A stretch of 64,000 nucleotides of DNA from Helicobacter sp. 11S02629-2 (GCF_002272875.1 NZ_MLAN01000002.1:186001-250000), one strand, 5' to 3'; positions 18,474 to 28,276 are shown, numbered from the stretch's first letter. The notes: generated by a model from the sequence alone, not told the origin. Numbers and translations: made by a program.

Positions 18474-19309
18474 TGCTTATAAACCTAGACTTTACAAAAA
18501 AGATAAATGCAAACCTTACACTAGATATAAAAGTAAGCCTTAAAGACTATAAGTGTATATCCATATTTGGAGAATCTGGAGCTGGTAAAAGTAGCGTCTT
18601 GCGACTTATAGCTGGTCTTGATAATGTAGATAGTGGAGTTATACAGATAGGAGAGACAACTTTTGAAAGCACTAAAGATAAGATAAGACTAAAAGCACAA
18701 GATAGAAAGTGTGGCTTTGTCTTTCAGCACTACGCCCTCTTGCCTAACTTAAATGTCAAAAAAAATATCCTCTTTGGAGCTAGAAAAGAAGAAGATAAAA
18801 AAGACTTAGATTCTATAGTTAGCTTGCTAAAGATAGGTCACTTGCTAGATAAAAGCATATATAAGATAAGTGGAGGCGAGGCACAAAGGGTAAGCCTTGC
18901 AAGAGCACTTATAAGCAAACCCAGAATCTTGCTTTTAGATGAGCCTTTTTCAGCCCTTGACACAGACCTCCGCATAGCCTTGCAAAATGAGTTTAAGATG
19001 ATCTTAGAAAAGCTTAACATCACAGCCTTTTTAGTAAGCCATGATATAGATGAGATAAATACTATGTCTGATTACTTACTCCAGCTAGAAAATGGGAGAA
19101 TAGTAAGAAGCGATAGTCTTTTAAATCTCAATAAGACTGAGTTTAACAGCTTTGTGCTTTATGGAAACATAGTTGCTTTTGAAGATTCTATGGCTTTAGT
19201 TTTATGTAAGTCTATAACTCTAAAAGCCTTCCCAAAAGGACAGAATCTAAAAATAGGCGACCGCGTAAAGATATCTCAAGAAGGCGAGAGGTTTTATTGT
19301 TATGTTTAA
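18473..19309 (+). CDS. modC: Molybdate ABC transporter ATP-binding protein
   Basis: 278 residues starting at GTG 18473, overlapping the modB stop. It has Walker A GESGAGKSS (about residues 35-43), Q-loop FVFQHY, signature SGGEAQRVSLARAL, Walker B ILLLDEPFSALD and the switch histidine in LVSHD. The tail of about 60 residues is shorter than the full molybdate-binding C-terminal region of E. coli ModC and resembles a single TOBE-like half. It powers uptake with ModA and ModB. Confidence 0.92.
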   Translation: MLINLDFTKKINANLTLDIKVSLKDYKCISIFGESGAGKSSVLRLIAGLDNVDSGVIQIGETTFESTKDKIRLKAQDRKCGFVFQHYALLPNLNVKKNILFGARKEEDKKDLDSIVSLLKIGHLLDKSIYKISGGEAQRVSLARALISKPRILLLDEPFSALDTDLRIALQNEFKMILEKLNITAFLVSHDIDEINTMSDYLLQLENGRIVRSDSLLNLNKTEFNSFVLYGNIVAFEDSMALVLCKSITLKAFPKGQNLKIGDRVKISQEGERFYCYV

Positions 19310-19431
19310 AGTAGTTAAGGCAAGTAGGACAAGTGTGACTGTGGCTTATGGAGTGCTACTTTTGTGTTATTAGATTAAGTGCTTTATGTATACAAGAGTG
19401 GAAGTTAAGACTAAGGCTTTATATCTTTATC

Positions 19432-20937
19432 TTATACCTTTGTAAGTTGTGTTTCTTGAAGTGAAAGCTTTAAGGTAAACACAGCGCCTTTTTTGCCGTT
19501 TCTTACACTTACTTCCCCTCTTAAAACTTCCCTAGTAAGCTGATCAACTATATAAAGTCCAACTCCTGTGCCACTGCTTTTATGCTTTGTTGTAAAGTAG
19601 GGCTCAAAAACTCTATCTATAACATCATCTTTTATCCCACCTGCGTTATCTTCACAAGTTATGATGGCGTAGCCTCCATCTTTTTTAAGGTCTATATAGC
19701 AAGTTTTATCAACTATCTCATTAGCTATTAAAGCATCTTTTGCGTTTTGCAAAAAGACCATTATGATCTGGGCTAGGGCACTTTTTTGCCCTACAAATAA
19801 AAGCCTTTCTTCTAAGTTGCACTCTACTGCTATGTTTAAGTCTTCAAAGGTTGGCTTCATAAGCGTTATAGAATCTTTAAGTGCTTCATCTAGTGCAAAA
19901 CTAGTTACGGTTGAATCAGGCTTCAAAAAGCCCCTAAAGGTATCTATAGTCTCACTCATACTTCTTGCTATATCTTTACCATACTGCACTTTTTCTGCTA
20001 GAAGCTCAGGAGTTAAAGTGCCCTTTTTACTTTTAATCTCTAAAGTTTGAAGTAAAAGCACTAAAGCACCAAGAGGCTGGCGCCACTGATGGGCTATATT
20101 TTGTATGGCTTCTCCCATGCTTGCAAGGCGGGACTGTTGATAAAGTATGGCATCTTTTACGCGTAGATCTGTGGCTAGATCCATAGCCTTTTGCTCAAGA
20201 TGGGTGTTTAGCTCTTTTAGCTGTTCGTTTGCTTCGTTTAGATCTAGGTTTAAAAGCTTGTTTAGATTTTTAATAGATTCTAAAGTTAGACGAGTTGACA
20301 TAAAAACCATGATAAAGACGCTTAAAGCAAAGGCCAAAAGGGCGTGTAGCACGCTTTTATAAAACTCATTAGTAGTAGCGTACTCTATGCCTGATATCTT
20401 TTGGGCTATCTCTGAAGTTTTTAGGGCTAGTGTTATTATCTGTGCCCCTTTAATCTGCAAAATATCCCCTAGTGCATAAACTCCTAAACTGTCAATATCG
20501 CTACTTTGTCTAGCCTCTAAGTCTTTTATAAGATAGTCTATCTTATCTGTAGCTTCTTTTTTTTCAGCTTCTAACTCTGTTAGCTGTGAGTAGTGTTTGT
20601 TTAAAAAGATTCTTTGATATAAGCTTTTATTAAAAGCATAAAAGCTGTACTCATCTGATATATTACTTTTGTATCTGTTCCATACGTGGTTGATGGCGTT
20701 TATATCAAGTGTTTTAGTTGGATCTGAGTTGGCTGCGTATCTAAAAAATATAGCCCTAAGCTGAGTTAAGACATAAGTTTCATCTGCTGGCTTTGGGAAG
20801 CTATTATCATAGTCTTGTTTTAAGCCATTTAGTGAGATAACTGATATAAGCAAAACTACGAACAGACCTATCAAAAAAGCTATCATTAGAAACTTTGCTT
20901 GGAAGTTTAAATGTGCACTACTATTAGTCTTATTCAT
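19432..20937 (-). CDS. Membrane-bound sensor histidine kinase, orphan
   Basis: 501 residues. A first transmembrane helix at about 14-36 and a second at about 193-212 enclose a mostly helical periplasmic sensor of about 155 residues. A coiled coil (about 225-265) leads to the H-box LASMGEAIQNIAHQWRQPL with the phospho-accepting His283, then N-box FLQNAKDAL, G1 EDNAGGI, F-box FEPYFTTK and G2 GTGVGLYI. AHQWRQPL is the H-box style common in Campylobacterota kinases. No response regulator lies beside it, so its partner and signal are unknown. Confidence 0.88.
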   Translation of the reverse strand: MNKTNSSAHLNFQAKFLMIAFLIGLFVVLLISVISLNGLKQDYDNSFPKPADETYVLTQLRAIFFRYAANSDPTKTLDINAINHVWNRYKSNISDEYSFYAFNKSLYQRIFLNKHYSQLTELEAEKKEATDKIDYLIKDLEARQSSDIDSLGVYALGDILQIKGAQIITLALKTSEIAQKISGIEYATTNEFYKSVLHALLAFALSVFIMVFMSTRLTLESIKNLNKLLNLDLNEANEQLKELNTHLEQKAMDLATDLRVKDAILYQQSRLASMGEAIQNIAHQWRQPLGALVLLLQTLEIKSKKGTLTPELLAEKVQYGKDIARSMSETIDTFRGFLKPDSTVTSFALDEALKDSITLMKPTFEDLNIAVECNLEERLLFVGQKSALAQIIMVFLQNAKDALIANEIVDKTCYIDLKKDGGYAIITCEDNAGGIKDDVIDRVFEPYFTTKHKSSGTGVGLYIVDQLTREVLRGEVSVRNGKKGAVFTLKLSLQETQLTKV

Positions 20938-21039
20938 ACTCGCCTTTAGTCCTTTGAAACCTGATTATTTACAATAAATAGAGATTATAATAGACTTAAC
21001 CTAAATTTAAGACTTAAAAAATATAGAGAGGAACTTATA

Positions 21040-22803
21040 ATGAGTAGCACAGACCTAAGATTAGAGTTTAATTTAGATTCTTTGTTTCCAAATAATGACG
21101 TTGCAAGTCATAGCCTTACAGTTTTAGAAGCTAATATAAAAAGTTTTGAGCATAGATATCAAAAACAGATAGAAACACTAGATAATGAGCAGTTTGAACA
21201 CGCTCTAAATGAGTACGAAAAGCTTTTAGAAGGGCTATCTAAGGTTATGACCTTTGCTTTTTTACAGTACTCAACTGATACAAAAAAAGGTAGTATTTAT
21301 GCAAAGTATGAGCTTAAGTGCAATGACCTTCAATCTCATCTAATCTTTTTTGAACTAGAAATCGCCTCACTTCCAGACGCCATCTTACAAGGCTTTATAG
21401 ATTCTAGTAAAAATCACTCTTTTTACCTAAGTAACCTAAGAGATGCTAAAAAGTATCAATTAAGCTTACCTGAAGAAAAGGTTTTAATAAAAACTTCAAG
21501 CCTTGGTGCTAGTGCTTTTTCTAGGCTTTTTGATGAGCTTTTTGCTAGGATGAAGTTTGAAGGCGTGCTAGATTCTAAAGAGCTAAATGAAGAAGAGATC
21601 TTAGCCCTTCTTCATAGCAGTGATAGAGAGACTAGAAAAAAAGCCCAAGAGCACTTTACAAAAACGCTTTCTACTTACTCACATCAGCTAACTTATATTA
21701 TTAATATGATTAGAAAAGATGTGAAGATCTTCCAAGAGCTTAGAGGTTACGTGCGACCTGAAAGCTTTAGGCATATAGCCAACCAAGCAACTGAAGAAAG
21801 CGTAGATGCCCTAGTAGACTGCGTTAATGCAAATATGAGCTTAGTAAAAGACTACTACCTTATAAAGTCTAAGCTTTTAGGTATAAAGCTAAAAGACTAT
21901 GATAGATATGCACCTTTGCAGTTAAATAAGGATTCTAAGTCGCTACATATGGACTTTAAAACTGCCTTAAATGAGACTTTAGAATCTTTACAAGCCTTTA
22001 GTCCAACCTTCCATGCTATAGCTAAAAAAGCAGTTAGTGAAGGCTGGGTAGATTCCCATCCAAAAGAGGGCAAAAGAGGAGGGGCTTTTAGTCATGGAAG
22101 CGTGCCAAGTTCCCATCCTTACGTACTTCTAAATCACACTGGTAATAGACGTGATGCCTTTACTATAGCCCATGAGTTTGGGCACATGATCCATCAAGAG
22201 CTAAGTAAGCATCAAGGCGTGCTTAATATGGATACACCTTTAACCACAGCTGAAACTGCTTCAGTTTTTTCTGAGATGCTGCTTTTTGATAAGATGAAAA
22301 AAAAGCTAAAAGGAGGAGAGCTGCTTGAAATCTATGCGGGCAAGATAGAAGATATCTACTCTACTTTATTCCGTCAGATAGTTATGACTAACTTTGAAAG
22401 AGAGATACACGCTAAAGAAGATGAGTTAACTAGTGAAGAGTTAGATTCCATCTGGGCTAAGTGTAATGAAGAGATGTTTTTAGGAAGTGTAGAGCTAACT
22501 AAAAACTACTCTTCGTGGTGGTCTTATATACCTCACTTTATACACTCGCCATTTTACTGCTATGCTTACTCTTATGGTCAGCTTTTAGTGCTAGCACTTT
22601 TTGGACTTTATAAAAAAGCAAAAGATAAAGAAGCATTTATAAAAACTTATACTAACTTTTTAAGTATGGGCGGAAGCCAGTCTCCACGCGACTTAGTTTT
22701 AGCTTTTGGCTTTGATGTAAACACTAAAGAGTTTTGGGAGATAGGTATGGAAGAAGTTAGAAAGCTTTTAAGTGAGTTTAAGGAACTCTTAGAAACATGT
22801 TAA
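21040..22803 (+). CDS. pepF: Oligoendopeptidase F (M3 metallopeptidase)
   Basis: 587 residues. The zinc motif HEFGH is at His378-Glu379-His382 inside FTIAHEFGHMIHQELS, and a downstream glutamate in TAETASVFSEM supplies the third ligand. The length and N-terminal helical lobe fit the PepF branch of M3 peptidases, cytosolic enzymes that trim oligopeptides. Start ATG follows GAGAGGAACTTATA. The next gene overlaps its end by 7 bases. Confidence 0.93.
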   Translation: MSSTDLRLEFNLDSLFPNNDVASHSLTVLEANIKSFEHRYQKQIETLDNEQFEHALNEYEKLLEGLSKVMTFAFLQYSTDTKKGSIYAKYELKCNDLQSHLIFFELEIASLPDAILQGFIDSSKNHSFYLSNLRDAKKYQLSLPEEKVLIKTSSLGASAFSRLFDELFARMKFEGVLDSKELNEEEILALLHSSDRETRKKAQEHFTKTLSTYSHQLTYIINMIRKDVKIFQELRGYVRPESFRHIANQATEESVDALVDCVNANMSLVKDYYLIKSKLLGIKLKDYDRYAPLQLNKDSKSLHMDFKTALNETLESLQAFSPTFHAIAKKAVSEGWVDSHPKEGKRGGAFSHGSVPSSHPYVLLNHTGNRRDAFTIAHEFGHMIHQELSKHQGVLNMDTPLTTAETASVFSEMLLFDKMKKKLKGGELLEIYAGKIEDIYSTLFRQIVMTNFEREIHAKEDELTSEELDSIWAKCNEEMFLGSVELTKNYSSWWSYIPHFIHSPFYCYAYSYGQLLVLALFGLYKKAKDKEAFIKTYTNFLSMGGSQSPRDLVLAFGFDVNTKEFWEIGMEEVRKLLSEFKELLETC

Positions 22804-23243
22804 AACATATATTAGCCAAACATGCAAAAGAGATCTTTCACACTCTTATAGAATCTAATTCTAACTTTGCACTTGTGTGCTCTATAGATAAGACTAGCTT
22901 TGAACCAAGCTTGCCTAGCGATATAAGCGATAACTTTGGAGAGTTAACTATGTTTATACTAGCTGGCTTTACTTTTGAAAGCATAGAGTTAGGTGAAGAG
23001 TATATGAGTTTTGAAGCAGGTTTTGGGCCGCAAAATATCGGCTCAGTAGTAAGCCTTCCTTATCACTCTGTGCATCAGATCTTACTTCCTAGTGAAGAAA
23101 GTAGGGGCGAGTTAATCTTGTTTATAAATCCTTTTTCGCTAGATGAAGAAGAAGAGTTAAAAACACCAAAAAGCACAGAAGAAGACTTGATGGAAAGCTC
23201 TAAAAACGCCATCCTTAGTAACCCTAAGAATCTAAAAAAGTAG
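22797..23243 (+). CDS. Small SspB-like protein (possible ClpXP adaptor)
   Basis: 148 residues, starting inside the pepF stop region. The core FEAGFGPQNIGSVVSLPYHSVHQI resembles the SspB fold segment (phenylalanine-x-alanine-x-phenylalanine-glycine, then V-x-V/L-P and an A/S-V-x-x-I helix), followed by an acidic tail from residue 128 to the end. In other bacteria SspB tethers ssrA-tagged proteins to ClpXP, with the acidic or flexible tail binding ClpX. The match is by eye and partial. It could instead be an unrelated conserved Campylobacterota protein. Coupled to pepF, which would fit a role in protein turnover. Confidence 0.45.
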   Translation: MLKHILAKHAKEIFHTLIESNSNFALVCSIDKTSFEPSLPSDISDNFGELTMFILAGFTFESIELGEEYMSFEAGFGPQNIGSVVSLPYHSVHQILLPSEESRGELILFINPFSLDEEEELKTPKSTEEDLMESSKNAILSNPKNLKK

Positions 23244-23281
23244 TTAGCTACTTAATACCATATATTTAAAGAAGGATTTTA

Positions 23282-24574
23282 ATGCTTCGTTTTGCACCAA
23301 GCCCAACAGGCGACTTACACGTAGGTAATATGAGGGCAGCCATCATAAGCTATATCTTATCTCTTAAGATGGATGAAAAGTTCATAGTTCGTATAGAAGA
23401 CACAGATGTTGATAGAAATATCAAAGATAAAGAAAAAGAGATCTTAGAGCTTTTAAGTCAGTTTGAGATTCCAACTAAACACTACATCTTGCAAAGTGAT
23501 AACTTTGACCTCCATAGAGAGATAGCACAAAAACTGCTAGATGAGGGCAAGGCCTTTTACTGCTACTGCACTAAAGAGTTTTTAGAATCTAAAAGAGAAG
23601 AAGCTAGCAGGCTTAAACGTCCTTTTAGATATCAAGATGCTTGGGCAGAGTTGGAAAAAGAGACTAATCCACATCCAGTAGTGCGTTTTAAGATGACAGA
23701 TTCTATAAGCTTTGTAGATGAGATAAAAGGCAAACTTTTCTTTGATAAAAAAGAGCTAGAAAGCTTTGTTATCATGAGAAACAACCTCCCAACTTATAAC
23801 TTCGCTTGTGCTATTGATGATAAAGATATGACTTTGATAGTTAGAGGAGAAGACCATGTAAGTAACACTCCTAAGCAGATAGCTATAAAAAACGCCCTTG
23901 GCTATAAAGAAGCACGCTATGCCCACTTGCCAATCTTACTAGGTGAAGATGGCAAAAAGATGAGTAAGAGAGATAAGAGTTCAAGTGTAAAATGGCTGTT
24001 ATCACAAGGGCTATTTGCCAAAGCTATAGCTTTATATCTTTTGATACTTGGCAACTCAAAGCTAGAAAAATATATCCTAGATAATAAAGTGCTTAACTAT
24101 AAAGACTTAGTAGCTGAGGTAGATATAAGCCAGTTTAGTAATAATAGTGTGCACTTTGACTATAAATATTTGCTATTTTTAAATAGAGAGATTTTGCGCA
24201 GCATGGAAGCAAGCGAGATTATAAAACTAGATTCTAGTCTTCCTAAAAATGAAGCCTTAATAGATGTTTTTAAGCTTGAAGTAAGCACTATCTTAGAGTT
24301 AAAAGAGCTGCTAGACTACGCTTTAGCACCTTTAGAATCTAAAGTAAGCAAAGAATATGAAAGTGAGATTAACACACTTAAAGATTGCTTAGAAGATAAA
24401 AGTCTTTTTGACTTAGACTATGAAGACTTTAAAAAAGCTTTAATGGAAAAAAGTGGCCTTAAGGGAAAGAGCTTTTTTAAACCACTTCGCATTATTTTAA
24501 GTGGCAAAGAGCACGGTATAGAGTTGGATAAGATTTATCCAGTTATAAGAGACTTTCTAAAAGGAGAAAAATGA
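23282..24574 (+). CDS. gltX2: Glutamyl-tRNA synthetase 2 (tRNA-Gln type)
   Basis: 430 residues, a class I synthetase with the HIGH-type motif written HVGN (in APSPTGDLHVGN, about residues 5-16) and KMSKR at 226-230. It is shorter than most GluRS (about 460-490). Synteny gltX-yggT-slt-galU matches the H. pylori GluRS2 locus, whose enzyme misacylates tRNA-Gln with Glu for later amidation by GatCAB. The tRNA-Gln preference is inferred from family and synteny. A second, canonical gltX would be expected elsewhere. Start ATG follows AAGGA. Stop TGA overlaps the next start (ATGA). Confidence 0.88.
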   Translation: MLRFAPSPTGDLHVGNMRAAIISYILSLKMDEKFIVRIEDTDVDRNIKDKEKEILELLSQFEIPTKHYILQSDNFDLHREIAQKLLDEGKAFYCYCTKEFLESKREEASRLKRPFRYQDAWAELEKETNPHPVVRFKMTDSISFVDEIKGKLFFDKKELESFVIMRNNLPTYNFACAIDDKDMTLIVRGEDHVSNTPKQIAIKNALGYKEARYAHLPILLGEDGKKMSKRDKSSSVKWLLSQGLFAKAIALYLLILGNSKLEKYILDNKVLNYKDLVAEVDISQFSNNSVHFDYKYLLFLNREILRSMEASEIIKLDSSLPKNEALIDVFKLEVSTILELKELLDYALAPLESKVSKEYESEINTLKDCLEDKSLFDLDYEDFKKALMEKSGLKGKSFFKPLRIILSGKEHGIELDKIYPVIRDFLKGEK

Positions 24575-24843
24575 TAATACTGCACGCTATAGGCATCATA
24601 TTGCATTATTTAATTACGATTTATAGCTGGGTTATTTTTATAGCAGCTATTCTTTCACTAGTCCAGCCTAACCCTTATAATCCCATAGTACAGTTCTTGC
24701 GTAATATAACTGACCCAGCCTATCATCTTATAAAGAAGGTGATCCCTACTGTTTATAGGAATATGGACTTTGCTCCACTAATTGTAATTATAATTTTGCA
24801 GTTTATTGATTTAACTCTAATTAGGATACTGGTAACACTTTGA
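24571..24843 (+). CDS. YggT family membrane protein
   Basis: 90 residues with two hydrophobic helices (about 5-28 and 65-88) and the conserved YggT pattern NPYNPIVQFLRNITDPAYHLIKKVIP between them. Function is not firmly known; relatives influence osmotic tolerance or membrane protein placement. ATG overlaps the gltX2 stop by four bases and its own stop overlaps the slt start. Confidence 0.85.
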   Translation: MIILHAIGIILHYLITIYSWVIFIAAILSLVQPNPYNPIVQFLRNITDPAYHLIKKVIPTVYRNMDFAPLIVIIILQFIDLTLIRILVTL

Positions 24844-26471
24844 AAAAACTGATATTTTTAGCACTCATATTAAGCGTGCTTCATGCTAATAGCTTCTTTG
24901 ACACTTATATCAAAGATAAACCAAAAGGTATTGTAAGAGACTTTTATATCTGGCAGTACTTGCAAACTCCTAATCTTACTTCAGCAGAGATAAGTGAGGC
25001 TTACGGTTTAATCTCTAATAAGAATCCCTATCTTAAAAAAACCCTTGCAAACTTACATGTCCAAGAAGAACTCCCAAGAGATCTAATCTGCTCACGTATG
25101 AGTCTAAGTGACGCACTAAATCAAGATGCTGCTTGTCTTAGCAAGGCTTTAAAGCTACCAGATATCTTAACTCTTGATGCACCAACTATTGCAAAGATTA
25201 AGCAAGTCTTAGGCACATCTTATCCCTTGCTTACTCAAAGCATAGATGTTTTAAGCTCTAAAGACTTAGCTTTAAGCTTGCTAGATAGCCAAGCTAACGT
25301 TTTTGTAAATGTTTTTAATGCACTTCCTTACGCCATAAAGCAAGATCTTTTTAGCACAGTACCAGAAAACTTGCTTGAAGATTCTATACTTAGGCTAAGT
25401 AGTGCTAATCTAACTTCTTTTAGCACTCTTCTTACTGTAGTTGTACTAGACCCTAAGTTTTTAGCTTTAAAAGAAGCACTAACTAAGATTTATCTAACTA
25501 AAATTACTCATAATGCAGCTTTTTTACTAGGTATAAACGAAGTCCAAAGAGGGGATAAAACTAAGGCTATAAAGTATTTTAAGCAAGCTTACTCAAAAGC
25601 TAGTGATCCGCTTTTTAAAGATAGGGCTTTGTTTTGGCAGTATCTTGTAGGGGGCGATAAAGATGCTTTAAAGCAGGCTGCACAAAGCACTTTTGTAGAT
25701 CTTTTCTCTATAGCTGCTAATCAGATCTTAAAAACTAAGCCAAAGTTTGAGATAGTTACAAGCTTGCCTGAGATAAGGGGTGAAAAAGCACCTTTTGATA
25801 TAAGTGATCCTTATAAGTGGCAAGAGCTTAGTGCAAAGATAGTTAGTGAAAACAACCCAATAGAGCTTAAAAATATCATCCAAAACTTTGAGTATAAAGA
25901 TTCTATGGCACAGTTTTCTTACGTCATGCAAAGGATGCACAAGTATTCTAAAAACTACTATATCCATCCTTATGAGCATTTGTTAACTTGGGATTCTATA
26001 GATCAAAAAAGTTTTGTTTACGCCATAGCTAAGCAAGAAAGTCACTTCCTCCCTTCTATAATATCAAGGTCTTTTGCTTTAGGTATCATGCAGATAATGC
26101 CAGCTAATGTTATGCCTTTTGCAAAGGACATGGGACTAGATAGCATGAAGTATGAGGACTTATTTAAACCAGAAGTTGGGCTTAGTATGGGGCGTTACTA
26201 TATAGAAGTATTAAGAAAGGAGTTTAAACACCCTCTTTTTGTAGCTTACGCTTATAATGGAGGACCTGGTTTTTTAAGGCGTCTTTTGGCACAAAAAAGG
26301 CTTTTTATAAAAGGGCGTGCTTATGAGCCTTGGCTTAGCCTTGAGTTAGTGCCTTATGAAGAATCTAGATTCTATGGTATGAGAGTGCTTGCAAACTATA
26401 TAATATATGAAAGATTATTTGGCAGAGATATCAATGTAGAAGAGCTGCTAGATAAAGCTCTAATTTACTAA
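24840..26471 (+). CDS. slt: Soluble lytic murein transglycosylase
   Basis: 543 residues starting with TTG that overlaps the yggT stop. A signal peptide (about residues 1-17, ending at VLHANS) directs it to the periplasm. A long helical superhelix is followed by the catalytic SLT domain with Glu400 in AKQESHF, then GIMQIMPANV and YAYNGGPG. It cleaves glycan strands to form anhydromuropeptides and affects cell-wall turnover. Confidence 0.93.
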   Translation: MKKLIFLALILSVLHANSFFDTYIKDKPKGIVRDFYIWQYLQTPNLTSAEISEAYGLISNKNPYLKKTLANLHVQEELPRDLICSRMSLSDALNQDAACLSKALKLPDILTLDAPTIAKIKQVLGTSYPLLTQSIDVLSSKDLALSLLDSQANVFVNVFNALPYAIKQDLFSTVPENLLEDSILRLSSANLTSFSTLLTVVVLDPKFLALKEALTKIYLTKITHNAAFLLGINEVQRGDKTKAIKYFKQAYSKASDPLFKDRALFWQYLVGGDKDALKQAAQSTFVDLFSIAANQILKTKPKFEIVTSLPEIRGEKAPFDISDPYKWQELSAKIVSENNPIELKNIIQNFEYKDSMAQFSYVMQRMHKYSKNYYIHPYEHLLTWDSIDQKSFVYAIAKQESHFLPSIISRSFALGIMQIMPANVMPFAKDMGLDSMKYEDLFKPEVGLSMGRYYIEVLRKEFKHPLFVAYAYNGGPGFLRRLLAQKRLFIKGRAYEPWLSLELVPYEESRFYGMRVLANYIIYERLFGRDINVEELLDKALIY

Positions 26472-26491
26472 AACATTTAAGGATTTATAAG

Positions 26492-27334
26492 ATGAAGCAC
26501 AATAAAGAAGATGGCGTTATAGAAGCTTGTTTATTTCCAGCAGCAGGCTATGGGACTAGATTTTTACCAGCAACTAAGGCTATGCCTAAAGAGATGTTAC
26601 CTATACTTACTAAGCCTTTAATCCAATACGGCGTAGAAGAAGCCATAAGTGCAGGCTGTCATACTATGGCTATAGTTACAGGGCGTGGGAAAAGGGCTAT
26701 AGAAGATCACTTTGATATAAGCTATGAGTTAGAAAGTCAGATAAAAGGAAGCTCAAAAGATGCCCTCTTAGATGAGTTAAGAGAAGTTATGAATGTAGCT
26801 ACTTTTAGCTACACAAGACAAAAAGAGATGAAAGGCTTAGGGCACGCCATACTAACTGGTGAGACTTTAGTTGGCACTAAGCCTTTTGCTGTGATACTAG
26901 CTGATGACTTGTGTTATAACGATGGGGCAAGTGTGCTAACTCAGATGGTAGAAGTCTATAAAAAGCATAAGTGTTCAGTTGTGGCAATAGAAGAAGTTAA
27001 CCCTTCAGAGGTTAATAAATATGGCGTCATAGATGGAGAAAAGATAGAATCTAATCTTTATAAAGTTAAAAGCCTAGTTGAAAAACCAAGCATTGATAAA
27101 GCCCCTAGTAATCTTGCCATTATAGGTAGATACATATTAACTCCTGATATCTTTGATATCTTAAGGACTACAAAAGCTGGCATTAACAATGAGATACAAA
27201 TAACTGATGCTTTGATGAAGCAAGCAGAGAAAGGAAAGGTATTAGCTTATAAATTTAGCGGCAAAAGGTATGACTGTGGAAGTATGGATGGCTTTGTAAA
27301 AGCTACTAATGACTTTTATAACATGTCTTTATAA
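26492..27334 (+). CDS. galU: UTP-glucose-1-phosphate uridylyltransferase
   Basis: 280 residues with the nucleotide-binding signature PAAGYGTRFLPATKAMPKEM and the sugar-phosphate segment LVEKPSIDKAPSN. It makes UDP-glucose from UTP and glucose-1-phosphate, feeding LPS and other surface glycans. Start ATG with AAGGA upstream, 20 bases after slt. Fourth gene of the gltX2 cluster. Confidence 0.95.
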   Translation: MKHNKEDGVIEACLFPAAGYGTRFLPATKAMPKEMLPILTKPLIQYGVEEAISAGCHTMAIVTGRGKRAIEDHFDISYELESQIKGSSKDALLDELREVMNVATFSYTRQKEMKGLGHAILTGETLVGTKPFAVILADDLCYNDGASVLTQMVEVYKKHKCSVVAIEEVNPSEVNKYGVIDGEKIESNLYKVKSLVEKPSIDKAPSNLAIIGRYILTPDIFDILRTTKAGINNEIQITDALMKQAEKGKVLAYKFSGKRYDCGSMDGFVKATNDFYNMSL

Positions 27335-27349
27335 AACTTTCTAACTAAG

Positions 27350-28201
27350 ATGAAACGCTCATATGGCTACTTAGCCTCTGCTGTAATAGCTGAAGGGATA
27401 ATAGGCTATGCCACCATCTTAGTAAAGCTTACTGATACTCCTCCTATATCCATAGCTTTTTGGCGTATGGCATTAGCTATACCCATCTTTTTAATCCTTT
27501 GTCTTCCTAAGCCTAGCTTTAGAAAGATTCCATTAAAGCACATAGTGTTAATCTTGGTGGCTGGAATCTTTTTTGCCCTAGATGTTTTTATGATGAATAT
27601 TTCTTTAAAACATACTTCAATCGCCCACTTTCACCTTATAACCTCACTAGTATGTTTTATCATGATACCACTTGGCTACTTTTTGTATAAGCAGAAGGTT
27701 TCAAAGATGTTTTTTGTGGGTACTTTTGTAGCTATAGTTGGGATAGTCTTGCTGCTTGAAGGAGGAGACCACGGTGGGGTTGCCACTTTGTATGGAGATC
27801 TTTTCGCTTTTGGTAGCTTAGTTTGCTACTCTATATTTTTAATGATGATTCACTCCTTGCGTAAGAAGTATGATACTTTAGAGATTATGTTTTATACTTG
27901 CTGTGGGGCAAGCTTATTTTTACTACCAGTGTCTTTTTTTTCAGAAGGCTTAGCAGTTCCAAAGACATCTTATGACTGGCTGATAGTTGGACTTATAGCA
28001 CTTTTTGGGCAAGTTTTTGGGCAAGGGCTTTTTGGCTTTTTGCTAGGTAGACTAAGCCAGTTGGCCATTAGCCTTTTAATCTTGGCTTCTCCAGTTATAA
28101 GCGTCATACTTGGCTATCTTATACTTGGCGAAAAGATAGGTTTAGTAGAGTTCATTGGCATACTAGTTATACTTAGTGGCGTATACTTTGCAAGAAAGTA
28201 A
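27350..28201 (+). CDS. EamA/DMT family transporter
   Basis: 283 residues with about ten transmembrane helices in two repeats of the drug/metabolite transporter fold. Each half ends in a pattern such as FVAIVGIVLLLEGG and ILGEKIGLVEFIGILVILSGV. Substrate cannot be told. It begins 15 bases after galU without an obvious ribosome site of its own. Confidence 0.87.
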   Translation: MKRSYGYLASAVIAEGIIGYATILVKLTDTPPISIAFWRMALAIPIFLILCLPKPSFRKIPLKHIVLILVAGIFFALDVFMMNISLKHTSIAHFHLITSLVCFIMIPLGYFLYKQKVSKMFFVGTFVAIVGIVLLLEGGDHGGVATLYGDLFAFGSLVCYSIFLMMIHSLRKKYDTLEIMFYTCCGASLFLLPVSFFSEGLAVPKTSYDWLIVGLIALFGQVFGQGLFGFLLGRLSQLAISLLILASPVISVILGYLILGEKIGLVEFIGILVILSGVYFARK

Positions 28202-28239
28202 TAGAGCCTTCTAACTATAGAATCCACTTAAACAATAAA

Positions 28240-28260
28240 AAATATTAATTGATAATATTT
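28240..28260. promoter_or_regulatory. Perfect inverted repeat upstream of katA (PerR/Fur-type operator candidate)
   Basis: AAATATTA-ATTGA-TAATATTT: 8-base arms, perfectly complementary, around 5 bases, lying 16 bases upstream of the katA -10. The AT-rich dyad resembles PerR and Fur boxes. Peroxide- or iron-responsive control of katA is established in Helicobacter and Campylobacter. The regulator itself is inferred. Confidence 0.6.
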
Positions 28261-28276
28261 CGTTTCTTTTTTGTGT

